Notes: generated from the letters alone by a model not told the origin. Positions 7,600 to 16,454 are shown, counted from the first letter of the stretch. The stretch is 64,000 bases of DNA from Devosia sp. LC5 (GCF_000735585.1 NZ_JNNO01000043.1:1-64000); one strand, 5' to 3'. Made by a program: numbers and translations.

Positions 7600-9011
7600 G
7601 TAGCACATTGACTATTTCCAGCCTGAAATTTGGGACGAGCGGGTTGCGCGGTCTGGCTGTGGAGCTGGAGGGGCAGGCGGCGCGGCGGTATGTGGCAGCG
7701 TTTTTGCGGCATGCAGGGGCCCTAGGCCTGCTGGGTGGCGGCAAGGTGTTTATCGGGCGGGATTTCCGGCCCTCGAGCCCGGCCATTGCCCGGGATTGCG
7801 CGGCGGCGATCGGGTTGTTCGGGCTTGAGGCGGTCGATTGCGGTACGGTGCCGACGCCAGCGCTGGCGCTGCATGCAATGGCGGCAGGATGCTGCGCCAT
7901 CATGATCACCGGCAGCCATATTCCGGCGGATCGGAACGGGCTGAAATTCTATGTGCCGGGCGGAGAAATCAGCAAGGCGGATGAGGCGGGGATTCTCGCG
8001 GCGCTGCGGGATGAGGCTGTGCCGGATGGCGCGGCGGCGATGAGCGATGAATTTGCTCTCGTCGTGGAGCGCTATGTCGCGCGCTATGCCGGCCTGTTGC
8101 CGGAAGGGGCGCTGAGGGGGCTACGGGTTGGGGTGTTTGAGCATTCCAGTGTGGCGCGGGATGTGCTGGGGCGGGTGATGCGGCAGGCGGGCGCCGAGGT
8201 GGTGAGCCTGGGGCGTACCGATGGTTTCGTGGCGGTGGATACCGAGGCGTTTGGTGATGCGGTGTTTGGCCCGCTCAAGGGGTGGATTGAGAGCGAGAAT
8301 CTCGATGCCATCGTGTCCTCGGACGGGGATGGGGACCGGCCGCTGCTGATGGACCGCAGGGGCGCATTTGTGCGCGGCGACGTGCTGGGGCTGCTGGCGG
8401 CAAAAGTGCTGGGCGCGCGAACGGTGGTGACGCCGGTGACGTCCAATTCGGCGCTGGAGCGGACGGGGTTTTTCGAGACGGTGCTGCGGACCAGGGTGGG
8501 GTCGCCCTATGTGATCGAGGCGATGGAAACGGCGGCCGGCGGCGTGGTTGGCTTTGAGGCCAATGGCGGCACGTTTGTGGGCAATGGCATTGTGGTGGAT
8601 GGGCGCGCGCTGGAGCCGCTGCCGACGCGGGATGCGGTGCTGCCGCTGCTCTGCGCGCTGGGTCTGGCGGCGCGGCGGGGTGTTGGGCTGGATGCAATCG
8701 TGGCGGAGCTGCCGCTGCAATATGCGCTGGCAGACCGGCTGCAGGATGTTCCGGCGGAAAAGAGCGGGGCGTTCTTGCGGCGATTGGGGGAGGATCGCGC
8801 TTTTGCCGAGGCGTTTTTTGCGCCGCATGGGATTGCGAGCCTGTCGACAATCGATGGGCTGCAGTTCCGCACCCTGTCGGGCGATATGGTGCATTTCCGG
8901 GCGTCAGGGAATGCGCCGGAGCTGCGGTGTTATGTGGAGGGCAGCACGCCGGAGGTGGCGCGGGGGCTGTTGGATTGGGGGATGCGAGCGGTGGCGGAGC
9001 AGGTGCGGTAG
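7596..9011 (+). CDS. Phosphohexomutase (phosphomannomutase-like)
   Basis: A member of the alpha-D-phosphohexomutase family with ~471 residues and four domains. The N-terminal FGTSGLRG is the sugar-phosphate entry motif, the phosphoserine loop is TGSHIPADRNG (Ser107; usually TASHNP), and the metal loop is DGDGDRP (Asp243, 245, 247). The C-terminal phosphate-binding region reads RASGNAPELRCYVE. It would interconvert hexose 6- and 1-phosphates for nucleotide-sugar synthesis. No ATG is available near the start; I chose TTG 7596, which overlaps the preceding stop (TTGA), while TTG 7608 is the alternative. The serine-loop variant resembles the phosphomannomutase group rather than GlmM. Confidence 0.85.
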   Translation: MSSTLTISSLKFGTSGLRGLAVELEGQAARRYVAAFLRHAGALGLLGGGKVFIGRDFRPSSPAIARDCAAAIGLFGLEAVDCGTVPTPALALHAMAAGCCAIMITGSHIPADRNGLKFYVPGGEISKADEAGILAALRDEAVPDGAAAMSDEFALVVERYVARYAGLLPEGALRGLRVGVFEHSSVARDVLGRVMRQAGAEVVSLGRTDGFVAVDTEAFGDAVFGPLKGWIESENLDAIVSSDGDGDRPLLMDRRGAFVRGDVLGLLAAKVLGARTVVTPVTSNSALERTGFFETVLRTRVGSPYVIEAMETAAGGVVGFEANGGTFVGNGIVVDGRALEPLPTRDAVLPLLCALGLAARRGVGLDAIVAELPLQYALADRLQDVPAEKSGAFLRRLGEDRAFAEAFFAPHGIASLSTIDGLQFRTLSGDMVHFRASGNAPELRCYVEGSTPEVARGLLDWGMRAVAEQVR

Positions 9012-9064
9012 GGGTGTCCGCGATGCTGCATACATCCGGCGTGGGGGACGGCCTTCAGCATGGA

Positions 9065-9086
9065 TTCCGGCCTGCGCCGGAATGAC
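9065..9086. repeat. Dispersed repeat family B, diverged copy
   Basis: TTCCGGCCTGCGCCGGAATG keeps the hairpin layout and the trailing TGAC of the units at 3665 and 6085, with compensating stem changes (CCGGC/GCCGG). That is consistent with selection on structure. Confidence 0.55.
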
Positions 9087-9259
9087 ATCGTGGTTGTGGG
9101 GAGACGGTGCCCCCGTCAGCATCAGACGCCTGCCTCGGGCTTGACCCGGGGATCGTTCGTGGTGCGTGCCGTGTGTTGAGCGGCCCTCGGGTCGAGCCCG
9201 AGGGATGCGGTGGATTTGGGTGGATGTGCGATTTTAACACCTTCGCTCCACTCGCTCGA

Positions 9260-9290
9260 CCTCGTGGTTCAACAGGCTCACCATGAGGTC
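9260..9290 (+). repeat. Dispersed repeat family A, copy 2
   Basis: CCTCGTGGTTCAACAGGCTC followed by ACCATGAGGTC; it differs from the copy at 3481 by one base over 31. It sits between convergent genes. Confidence 0.75.
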
Positions 9291-9310
9291 TTCTGGGACG
9301 TCCGAAATGT

Positions 9311-9337
9311 AAAGGGCCACCTATTGGGTGGCCCTTT
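9311..9337. terminator. Bidirectional terminator between convergent genes
   Basis: A perfect 11-base stem AAAGGGCCACC (9311-9321) / GGTGGCCCTTT (9327-9337) with a 5-base loop and T-rich flanks on both sides. It is only 4 bases beyond the stop of the minus-strand secreted protein. Confidence 0.85.
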
Positions 9338-9341
9338 GTTA

Positions 9342-11129
9342 TTACTTCGCGACGGCTTCGATGTTGACCTTGCCGATAAGGGAGGCGGGGTCGCTTTCGG
9401 CGGCCATGAAGTCGAACAGGCCCAGGCCCGGGTCGGCCTTGGCGGTCATGTCGATAGTAAGCTGCTTGGCGTTGCCGCTGACGAAGCTGTTGATGGCCGC
9501 GCCCACTTTCTGGGCTTCGGCGGCGCCGGCGAGAAAGCCGATGACGGTGCCTTCGGCAAGGCCGGCAAAGATCGGGCGCATGGCGGCGGGGTCGGTGCCT
9601 TGTTCGGCAGCGACGGTGGCCAGGATAAGGTCGGAGAGGCCGGCATCGGTCACGTCGGCGCGCAGATGGTTGATGGCAAGGTCCATGGCCGCCATCATGG
9701 CGGCGTTTTCGTCGAGGCCGAACAGGGCCTCGGTGGCGTTGGTCAGGGTGCCGGTGAGCAGGACCGTGGCCAGATCGGCGCCGGTGAACGAAACCTCGTC
9801 AATGTCGATCGTGTTTTCGGCCTCATTCCAGGAGGCATCGACGGTGAAGCCGGCATCGATACTGGTGAGGCCCAGCTCTGCCAATTGACGGATCTGCTCA
9901 TCATCGCTGTCCGCGGGCAGATCGACGACGATATTGCTCGCTGAGGTCAGCAAATCGGTGGGGATGCCATTGCGATAGACGCCCAGCGTCAGATCGAAGG
10001 CCCCGATGCTGGCGGCAATGCGGCCATCGGCATTTTCGGGATCGGGTACGTCCACATCGACAGCGGTGAAGGAGAAGCCGGCGAAGGCGGGGATCAGGGA
10101 GCGGGCATTGGCTTCGAGCCAGGCCTGGTCGATGGTTTCGGGGGCCGCCTGCACCACGGCGATGGGGCCGCTGAGATCGCTTTCCTTGATTGCGATCGTG
10201 CCCACGCCGACCTTGCCGTCGCCCTCGACGGTGATGTCCAGCCCGGTCAGGGTGATGGCGGGATAGATGCCGGGACGCATGCCGGCCATAGTCATGCCGT
10301 CGAGCGAGAAGTTTATGGAGCGATCCTGCTCATCGATGCCGCTACACTCGAATCCGGCAAATTCGGTGGGAGAGGATTCAAAGGCGGTGAACACATCGGC
10401 ATAAAGATGCATGAGCTTGCCGATGGTCTCGGGCGAGGGTGTTTCGTCCTCATCTTCCATGGCTTCACTGAGGGCAATGAAATCGGCGAAGCTGTAGTTC
10501 AACGGGCGTGCCTTGAACTCGGCCGCGGTCATGGCGCCGAAAGTGCAGGACATGTCGGACGCCGCGACAGTGCCGCCCTCGAATTTGAGATCGGTATAGA
10601 TGGTTTCGAGCTCGGTCTGCCCGGCGGCGTCGACCAGGCCATACATGCCCAGGACGCCCGAAATGTTGAAATTGCTGGCGGAGAAGGGCCCCATATCGGC
10701 CGAACCCTTGTCGCCGCTGTCAAAACCGGACCCGGCCAGCTTGACCGAACCGGCGACGCCATCGACGACGTCGCTCAGCACCAGATCGGTGAAGGTGACG
10801 ACGGCGTCATTGGTTTCTTCGCCAATGGTGGTGGTGACGTTGACCAGGATTTCGGGAATGGTGATGCTGGTGGCACTCAGGCCCGCCAATTCCCCGGCGT
10901 GTTCGGTGACATTGCCGCTGAAGATGTCGCGCAGAATGGCTTCATCGAGATTGGAATCGACGGCGTCCACAATGGGGATTTCCACGGTGAATTCGGTGAC
11001 GGGCGCGGGAGCCGGGGCTGGCGTCTTGACCTTCTGCGCCAAGGCAGTGCCGGCGGGCAGAGCCACGCTCAGCAGGCAGGCGGCGGCCACAGCGCCGAGG
11101 CGCTGCCGGGATGTCGGGCTTATCATCAT
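9342..11129 (-). CDS. Large secreted/periplasmic protein of unknown function
   Basis: The 595-residue protein starts at ATG 11129 (a second ATG follows directly), with GAGAAG upstream. The first ~33 residues form a signal peptide: a basic start, AVAAACLLSVALPAG, then ALA-Q as a cleavage site. The mature protein is acidic and soluble, rich in Ala, Asp, Thr and Ser, with no membrane segment. It contains recurring beta-strand-like phrases such as GLDITVEGDGKVGVGTIAIK and FTVDASWNEAENTIDIDEVSF, about 100-150 residues apart. This suggests a tandem beta-rich or elongated lipid-binding-like fold. I do not recognise a family and give no function. It is a single-gene unit with its own terminator. Confidence 0.75.
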   Translation of the reverse strand: MMISPTSRQRLGAVAAACLLSVALPAGTALAQKVKTPAPAPAPVTEFTVEIPIVDAVDSNLDEAILRDIFSGNVTEHAGELAGLSATSITIPEILVNVTTTIGEETNDAVVTFTDLVLSDVVDGVAGSVKLAGSGFDSGDKGSADMGPFSASNFNISGVLGMYGLVDAAGQTELETIYTDLKFEGGTVAASDMSCTFGAMTAAEFKARPLNYSFADFIALSEAMEDEDETPSPETIGKLMHLYADVFTAFESSPTEFAGFECSGIDEQDRSINFSLDGMTMAGMRPGIYPAITLTGLDITVEGDGKVGVGTIAIKESDLSGPIAVVQAAPETIDQAWLEANARSLIPAFAGFSFTAVDVDVPDPENADGRIAASIGAFDLTLGVYRNGIPTDLLTSASNIVVDLPADSDDEQIRQLAELGLTSIDAGFTVDASWNEAENTIDIDEVSFTGADLATVLLTGTLTNATEALFGLDENAAMMAAMDLAINHLRADVTDAGLSDLILATVAAEQGTDPAAMRPIFAGLAEGTVIGFLAGAAEAQKVGAAINSFVSGNAKQLTIDMTAKADPGLGLFDFMAAESDPASLIGKVNIEAVAK

Positions 11130-11309
11130 CAATCTTCTCGCGGTTCGTTTGGCGCGCAATCTGCGGCATTGAGCCGATTGCTTCAATAGCCAAAGGAGAG
11201 GCGAATTGTCCGTTTTGGGCGGCCAGGCGTCACGACGGCGACACATTCCGGAGGCCCGGGCGGCCTCACCGAGCGCGGCAGATCGCGCCCGGACGAGATT
11301 GGAGCGGGA

Positions 11310-12098
11310 TCAGGACCCGGTGCCGCGCAGGAATTCGCGGTGCATGGTGATCAGGATGATGCGCAAATCCAGCAACAGCGAGAAATTCTGGATATAGGCG
11401 ACATCGTGATCGATCCGGCCGATGGCTTGCTCGCTTTGCGAGGTGGGGCCGCGATAGCCATTGGCCTGCGCCCAGCCGGTGAGACCCGGACGCATATGGC
11501 GGCGATAGCTGTAATAGGGCACCAGATGCTCATAGGGCAGGCCAGCGGCCAATTGCCCTTCGACATGAGGACGCGGCCCTACCAGCGACATGTCGCCCCA
11601 GAGCACGTTGAGCAATTGGGGAAGCTCGTCAATACTGGTGCGGCGCAGGAACCGGCCGAGCGGCATGACGCGCTCATCCTCGGCCACGGTCTGGTCCACC
11701 CCGTCGGTATTGCAGCGCTCCATATACATGGAGCGGAACTTGAGAATCGTGAACGTGCGGCCACCCAGCCCCACGCGTGGCTGGCGGAACAATGCCGGCC
11801 CCGGATCGGACAGGCGGATCGCCAGCGTCACCATCAGCAGCAGGGGCAGGAGGAAGGCGAGGGCCAGCAGGGACACGGCAACGTCGAACGCCCGCTTGAG
11901 CGTCAGTTCAAACTGACGGCGAGACGTCATCGTCAGATCAGCCGGATACTTGCCCGTCCAGAACGAGGGCAGGCCATTGGCAGACCGCTCGCTCAGGCGC
12001 AGGGGAATCTGAGGATAGGGAAGTGCAGGCACGTTATTATTATTTGCAGATGCGGAGTAGTCTTGCAGCAGATGCGGATTGCTACTGTCGAACGACAT
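11310..12098 (-). CDS. ExoY-type undecaprenyl-phosphate sugar-1-phosphate transferase
   Basis: This priming enzyme would place the first sugar-1-phosphate on undecaprenyl phosphate to begin a polysaccharide repeat. The 262-residue protein is the short, single-span (ExoY-like) form. A hydrophobic segment lies at about 72-96, followed by the bacterial sugar transferase domain with KFRSM (120-124), SIDELPQLLNVLWGDMSLVGPRP and RPGLTGWAQANGYRG. The Asp-Glu pair of the ELPQ motif (SIDELP) is the catalytic dyad in this family. The first ~55 residues are Asn/Ser/Pro-rich and probably disordered. The start at 12098 has GAGGGTGAAG upstream. It opens the polysaccharide locus, divergent from the first flippase. 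Confidence 0.93.
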   Translation of the reverse strand: MSFDSSNPHLLQDYSASANNNNVPALPYPQIPLRLSERSANGLPSFWTGKYPADLTMTSRRQFELTLKRAFDVAVSLLALAFLLPLLLMVTLAIRLSDPGPALFRQPRVGLGGRTFTILKFRSMYMERCNTDGVDQTVAEDERVMPLGRFLRRTSIDELPQLLNVLWGDMSLVGPRPHVEGQLAAGLPYEHLVPYYSYRRHMRPGLTGWAQANGYRGPTSQSEQAIGRIDHDVAYIQNFSLLLDLRIILITMHREFLRGTGS

Positions 12099-12524
12099 AG
12101 TCTTCACCCTCACGAACCCGCCATGCGCCCGCCGCTGCGGTGGCATTAATAGTCTGTTAATGATCGCATGAGGCTTGAAAGCTGGCAATAGGGGGAGTGC
12201 AATGTGAACACTTCGTCATGCCGTTGATGTACTTACGAAAATTTCCTGAACACGCGCAATTGTGTTGCATGAAATCAACATTGTTTGCTGCAATATTTGT
12301 CCTTCTGGTCCATTTTTTCTATTTCAGGATCGTAACTAGAGAGAATTTGCTTCTGCATGATTCTGTATTGTGGGTTAACTTCAGTTATGCATTCATCATA
12401 AATAAAACTAGGCTTCTTTGCTCATTGGGCGGGTATTTGCTGTGTTTCGTATTTTTGGTCGAGGCTGGATGCTCTTGATCTTGTTGATCCCTGAGTATCG
12501 ACCGGCTCAGTTTCCGCATCATAG
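12099..12524. promoter_or_regulatory. AT-rich divergent regulatory region (ExoY-type gene / flippase)
   Basis: This 426-base gap separates two divergently transcribed polysaccharide genes and is strikingly AT-rich from about 12225 to 12480 compared with its GC-rich neighbours. It contains many T-A steps (CATAAATAAAACTAG, GAAAATTTCC, CAATATTTGTCC). A 93-codon frame inside it (12197-12478) has no ribosome binding site and a cysteine/phenylalanine-rich, non-biased composition, so I treat it as non-coding. It probably holds both promoters and binding sites for an AT-recognising regulator. Confidence 0.5.
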
Positions 12525-14006
12525 ATGAGCTATGCCGAGAAATTTCGCCGGGGCGTCGCATGGTCGACACTGGGGAGTGCCGGCAATAATCTGATCAGCT
12601 TCCTGGTTTTTGCCCTGGTGGTTCGGGTCGTCGAACCACGGGTGATCGGCGTGATGGCCGTGGCGCTGATCTTTGTCGATATGGGCAAGATCTTCGTTCA
12701 CGCGGGAGTTCCCGACCTCATTGTGCGGCAAAAGGTGTGGGACGATGGCTTCGCCATGATGTGCTTCTGGCTGAACCTTGCCGCTGCGGCAGGCTCGGCG
12801 CTGCTGGTTGTCGGCATTATCGGGCCGCTGGTCGACGTCTACTTCGCCCAGGGCACCAATGTGGTACTCGCCGTGCTCTCGTCCTGCTTCATCATCGACA
12901 GTGTTCGCGTGGTGCCGGAAGCCAGGTTGCGGCGCGATCTGGACTATAAGACCCTGGCCCGCCGCGGCGTGGGTGCCAATGTCCTGTCCGGCATATTGGG
13001 CGTGACCATGGCGCTAGCGGGCTGGGGCATCTGGGCGCTGGTTGCCCAGCGGATCTGCAGCTCGTTGCTGACGACGGTCTTTACCCTGGTGGCGGCGCGA
13101 TGGGTGCCCACCAGCTGGGGCAGCGTGAAGGGATTGTGGGGCGTGATCGGCCATTCGTTTGGGCTGGTCGGCGCGGCGCTGCTGAGACTGCTGTCGGAGC
13201 GATTGCCCGACCTCATGCTGGGCCTGGCGCTGGGGCCGGTGCCCGTTGCGGTGTTCCGGGTCGGCTCGCGCGGTTTTGATGCGCTGGTGCAATTGACCAT
13301 CTACCCGGTGCGATCGACCTCGCTATCGGCCTATGCCCAACGCGCCCATGCCGGGCGGCTTGGGGAGAGCGTGATCACCTCGCTGGCTGTCGTATCCATG
13401 CTGACATTTCCGCTGTTTTTTGGCGCGGCCAGCGTGGCGCGACCATTCGTGGTGCTGATCTTTGGCGAGCAATGGCGCAGTTCGGCGGTGATCATGCAGG
13501 TCTTGTGCATGGCGAGCCCGCCCTTGCTGCTGGGGGCGATGCTGCAATCGGCGCTGTCGGCCAACCATGACACCAAGCTGATCTTCGGCCTCAACGCGGC
13601 GGCGGCGGCCACGACCTTTGTGACATTGCTGGTGAGCGTGCCGCTGTTCGGGTTGGTGGGGGCGACCGTTGCGCTGGCCATTCGCAGCTATTTGGGCATG
13701 ATCTTCAATATCGCGGTGACCAGCCCGGTGATCGGCATGCGGCCCTGGCCGGTGATCGTCGTGCTGCTGCCGGCACTGGCGGGGAGTGCGGTCATGCTGA
13801 CTTCGGTGCTGGCGCTCGATCGCTATGCGCTGTCCGGATATCCCGAGATCATCGCGCTGGGTATTTCGGTGGCGTTTGGCGCGGTGCTTTATCTATTGAT
13901 CATGACAGTAATATTCAGGGAACATACCATGCAATATATGGGGGATTGGCTTGGGAGGTTGCCAAAACTCCCAAAATCAACTTTCACGCGGCTTGTTAAT
14001 CGTTAA
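12525..14006 (+). CDS. Wzx-like polysaccharide flippase (MOP superfamily), copy 1
   Basis: The 493-residue, 12-14-span membrane protein belongs to the oligosaccharide flippase / polysaccharide transport (Wzx/PST) branch of the MOP exporter superfamily. It would move lipid-linked repeat units across the inner membrane. The N-terminal half contains the phrase VDMGKIFVHAGVPDLIVRQ, nearly identical to that of the second flippase at 19256-20782, so the two are paralogs. The start ATG 12525 follows an AT-rich promoter region. The C-terminal ~40 residues are cytosolic and basic. A CDP-sugar-like module follows on the same strand after a 203-base gap. Confidence 0.9.
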   Translation: MSYAEKFRRGVAWSTLGSAGNNLISFLVFALVVRVVEPRVIGVMAVALIFVDMGKIFVHAGVPDLIVRQKVWDDGFAMMCFWLNLAAAAGSALLVVGIIGPLVDVYFAQGTNVVLAVLSSCFIIDSVRVVPEARLRRDLDYKTLARRGVGANVLSGILGVTMALAGWGIWALVAQRICSSLLTTVFTLVAARWVPTSWGSVKGLWGVIGHSFGLVGAALLRLLSERLPDLMLGLALGPVPVAVFRVGSRGFDALVQLTIYPVRSTSLSAYAQRAHAGRLGESVITSLAVVSMLTFPLFFGAASVARPFVVLIFGEQWRSSAVIMQVLCMASPPLLLGAMLQSALSANHDTKLIFGLNAAAAATTFVTLLVSVPLFGLVGATVALAIRSYLGMIFNIAVTSPVIGMRPWPVIVVLLPALAGSAVMLTSVLALDRYALSGYPEIIALGISVAFGAVLYLLIMTVIFREHTMQYMGDWLGRLPKLPKSTFTRLVNR

Positions 14007-14209
14007 ATATGCAATTGATCTTCTAGAAATTACTGTTGTTTTTGTATTGCAATAGCGAGCCGATGCGCTAATTTCTCCTCAAGGGTAAATAGTCCGCAAA
14101 GTAGAGTGCACTGCGTTTGGCGAGCCGATGTCTTCGGCGCGGCTGGTTCTGTGCGTTCGCCAATGGGCTGAAAACAAGAACGAAGATTGCGTTGTAAGCG
14201 GGTGGGGGC

Positions 14210-14986
14210 ATGAAAGTAGCAGTTCTTGCGGGTGGCTTCGGGACGCGTCTCAGCGAGGAAACCGCCATCCGGCCCAAGCCCATGGTCGATGTGGGCGGCT
14301 ATCCGATCCTCTGGCACATCATGAAGATCTATGCCCATCACGGGCTGACCGACTTTGTCATCCTGGGGGGATACAAGGTCGAGGTGATCCGCGATTACTT
14401 TCTTAATTATCGCGCCAAGCTGACCGATTTTACGGTTTCGCTGCGCAGCGGCGACGTCAAATGGCTGGGCAGGCCGGTCGAAGACTGGACGATCACCGTG
14501 CTCGATACCGGCGATGATGCGATGACCGGCGGCCGCTTGCTGGCAGCGCGGGAGTATTTGTCCGATGGCACGTTCTGCCTGACCTATGGCGATGGCGTGA
14601 GCGATGTCGATATTCCGGCAGTGATCGCGCAGCATAAACGGCAAAACATGCTCTGTACGCTGAGCGCTGTCACCCAACCGGGGCGCTATGGCGCTCTGCG
14701 CCTGCAGGCGGATGGCCTGGTGGAGGGGTTCCGCGAGAAGGGCGACCATGATGGTGGCCTGATCAATGGCGGGTTCTTCGTTTGCGAGCCGGGCGTATTC
14801 GACCTGATCGACGGCCCCAAAACGATATGGGAAGCTGAGCCAATGAAGCGGATGATCGACCTGAAAAAGCTCGGTAGCTATCATCACCAAGGCTATTGGC
14901 AATCGATGGATTCCCTGCGCGACCGCAAGGTGCTGGAAGATGCCTGGGCGACCGGCAAGGCGCCGTGGAAGGTTTGGGCCGACTGA
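14210..14986 (+). CDS. rfbF: Glucose-1-phosphate cytidylyltransferase
   Basis: RfbF makes CDP-glucose from glucose-1-phosphate and CTP, the first step to CDP-linked deoxysugars. The 258-residue protein has the nucleotidyltransferase signature LAGGFGTRLSEETAIRPKPM, then GYKVEVIRDYF, LTYGDGVSDVD and NGGFFVCEPGVFD. All match the CDP-glucose enzymes rather than the dTDP or UDP ones. GTGGGGGC upstream of ATG 14210 is a plausible ribosome binding site. It heads a five-gene same-strand run ending at 19259. A large nested palindrome starts inside its stop codon, so part of its transcription may end there. Confidence 0.93.
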   Translation: MKVAVLAGGFGTRLSEETAIRPKPMVDVGGYPILWHIMKIYAHHGLTDFVILGGYKVEVIRDYFLNYRAKLTDFTVSLRSGDVKWLGRPVEDWTITVLDTGDDAMTGGRLLAAREYLSDGTFCLTYGDGVSDVDIPAVIAQHKRQNMLCTLSAVTQPGRYGALRLQADGLVEGFREKGDHDGGLINGGFFVCEPGVFDLIDGPKTIWEAEPMKRMIDLKKLGSYHHQGYWQSMDSLRDRKVLEDAWATGKAPWKVWAD

Positions 14987-15103
14987 CTTGGGTGAGAGCG
15001 GTCTGCAAATGGCGGTCTTCTGCGCTTCCGGTGCTCACGTACTAAAGTACGCTCCGCTCCGGTTCTCAAAAACCACCATTTTCGACTCGCCCTGACCCAA
15101 GTC
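14985..15103. repeat. Nested three-tier palindrome after rfbF
   Basis: The outer arms GACTTGGGT (14985-14993) and ACCCAAGTC (15095-15103) enclose middle arms AAATGGCGGTCTT / AAAAACCACCATTT. These in turn enclose an inner CCGGTGCTCACGTACT / AGTACGCTCCGCTCCGG palindrome. The whole could form one ~119-base branched hairpin. Its first base lies in the rfbF stop codon. I recall similar units containing CACGTACT..AGTACG in other alphaproteobacteria, so it is probably a mobile-type intergenic repeat that may act as a terminator or mRNA stabiliser. Confidence 0.7.
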
Positions 15104-15129
15104 GCTGCGGAACCTAGGGAAGAAGTTGC

Positions 15130-16440
15130 ATGCTTATTGTCGATACAGCGCTGGCCAAGCGGGAGGCCGAGGGACGGCCGATCAAGGTTGGGCTGGTCGG
15201 AGCCGGCTTTCAGGGCGCGGGCATTGCGCTGCAGATATTGACGGCGACCAAGGGCATGGTGCTGTGCGCGATTGCCAATCGGCGGATCGAGCCTGCGATT
15301 GCCGCCTTTGGGCAGGCAGGGGTTACGCCAAAGGTGGCGCATAGCCCGGCCGAGTTGAACGCTGCGATTACCAGCGGCGTGCCGGTGGTGACCGAGGATG
15401 CGGTGGCGCTGGCCGAAGCGGATGGGCTCGATGCCATAATCGAGGTGACCGGCTCTATCGAATATGCGGCGCAGGTGGTGCTGGCGGCGATCGAGAGCGG
15501 CAAGCACGCAATCCAGATGAATGCCGAACTGGATGGGACAGTCGGTCCGATCCTCAAGCGGCGGGCTGACGCCAAGGGGGTGGTCTACAGTTTTTCGGAT
15601 GGCGACCAGCCGGGTGTGCAGATGAACCTGATCCGGTTTGTCGCGGGGCTCGGGGTAAAGCCGGTTTTGGCCGGCAATATCAAGGGATTGCACGATCCCT
15701 ATCGCAACCCGACGACGCAGAAGGCCTTTGCGGAGAAGTGGGGGCAGAAGCCAGCCATGGTGGCCTCGTTTGCCGATGGCACCAAGATTTCGTTCGAGCA
15801 AGCCATTGTTGCCAATGGGACGGGCATGAAGGTGGCACGGCGCGGCATGCTGGGACCGGATTTTTCGGGTGGCGATCCGACAGCGCCGCTCAAGCCGCTG
15901 GAAGAAACCGTTGCCGCTTTCAACGCGCATATCGACCCGGCGGGGCCGGGGCTGGTGGACTATGTCGTTGGCGCGCGGCCGGGGCCGGGCGTGTTCGTGC
16001 TCGGGGCTATCGAGAACGAGCGGCAGAAGCATTTTCTCAATCTCTACAAGCTCGGCACGGGGCCGTATTACTGCTTCTATACGCCCTATCATCTCTGCCA
16101 TTTCGAGGTGCCGACCTCGGTGGCGCGGGCTGTGCTATTCAACGATCCGGTGCTGACGCCGGCTGGTGGGCCGAGCGTTGGGGTGATCGCGGTGGCCAAG
16201 AAGGACCTGGTGCCAGGCGAGGTCATCGCGGATTTCGGCGGCTATGAAGTCTATGGCGTGGCGGAGAATATCGAGCCGATCCGGGCCGAAAAGCTGCTGC
16301 CGATCGGGCTGGCGCTGGGCTGCTCGATTGCCCGGCCGGTGGCCAAGGATACGCCGCTGACCTGGGATGATGTGGTGTTTCCGCAGGGGCGTTTGGTGGA
16401 CCGGCTTTATGCGGAACAGGAACAAGTCTTCGCGGCATAA
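15130..16440 (+). CDS. NAD(P)-dependent oxidoreductase with C-terminal SAF domain
   Basis: The 436-residue protein begins with a Rossmann fold (VGLVGAGFQGAGIALQI at about residues 20-36) like that of homoserine dehydrogenases. A long middle domain contains SDGDQPGVQMNLIRF and FYTPYHLCHFEVPTSVAR. A SAF-type domain closes the protein (KKDLVPGEVIADFGGYEVYG, then LPIGLALGCSIARPV). SAF domains bind sugar acids or act as lids in sialic-acid synthase and altronate dehydratase. The context, between a glucose-1-phosphate cytidylyltransferase and an RfbC-like epimerase, argues for sugar or sugar-branch modification rather than amino-acid synthesis. Substrate unknown. Confidence 0.8.
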   Translation: MLIVDTALAKREAEGRPIKVGLVGAGFQGAGIALQILTATKGMVLCAIANRRIEPAIAAFGQAGVTPKVAHSPAELNAAITSGVPVVTEDAVALAEADGLDAIIEVTGSIEYAAQVVLAAIESGKHAIQMNAELDGTVGPILKRRADAKGVVYSFSDGDQPGVQMNLIRFVAGLGVKPVLAGNIKGLHDPYRNPTTQKAFAEKWGQKPAMVASFADGTKISFEQAIVANGTGMKVARRGMLGPDFSGGDPTAPLKPLEETVAAFNAHIDPAGPGLVDYVVGARPGPGVFVLGAIENERQKHFLNLYKLGTGPYYCFYTPYHLCHFEVPTSVARAVLFNDPVLTPAGGPSVGVIAVAKKDLVPGEVIADFGGYEVYGVAENIEPIRAEKLLPIGLALGCSIARPVAKDTPLTWDDVVFPQGRLVDRLYAEQEQVFAA

Positions 16441-16454
16441 CTGGAACGACGACA

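Larger units (their letters stand above)
9012..9341. other. Convergent gap with repeats
   Basis: No gene is supported between the phosphohexomutase and the large secreted protein, which converge here. The gap contains a diverged family B unit (9065-9086), palindrome-rich sequence around 9135-9200 (GGGCTTGACCCGGG; CCCTCGGGTCGAGCCCGAGGG), a family A unit (9260-9290) and a bidirectional terminator (9311-9337). Confidence 0.7.

Noticed and set aside
12197..12478. 93-codon plus frame in the AT-rich region
   Set aside because: No ribosome binding site, Cys/Phe-rich composition, and different codon use; more likely part of the control region.
14893..16101. Minus-strand frame of 402 codons
   Set aside because: It is antisense to the SAF oxidoreductase and runs through the nested palindrome.
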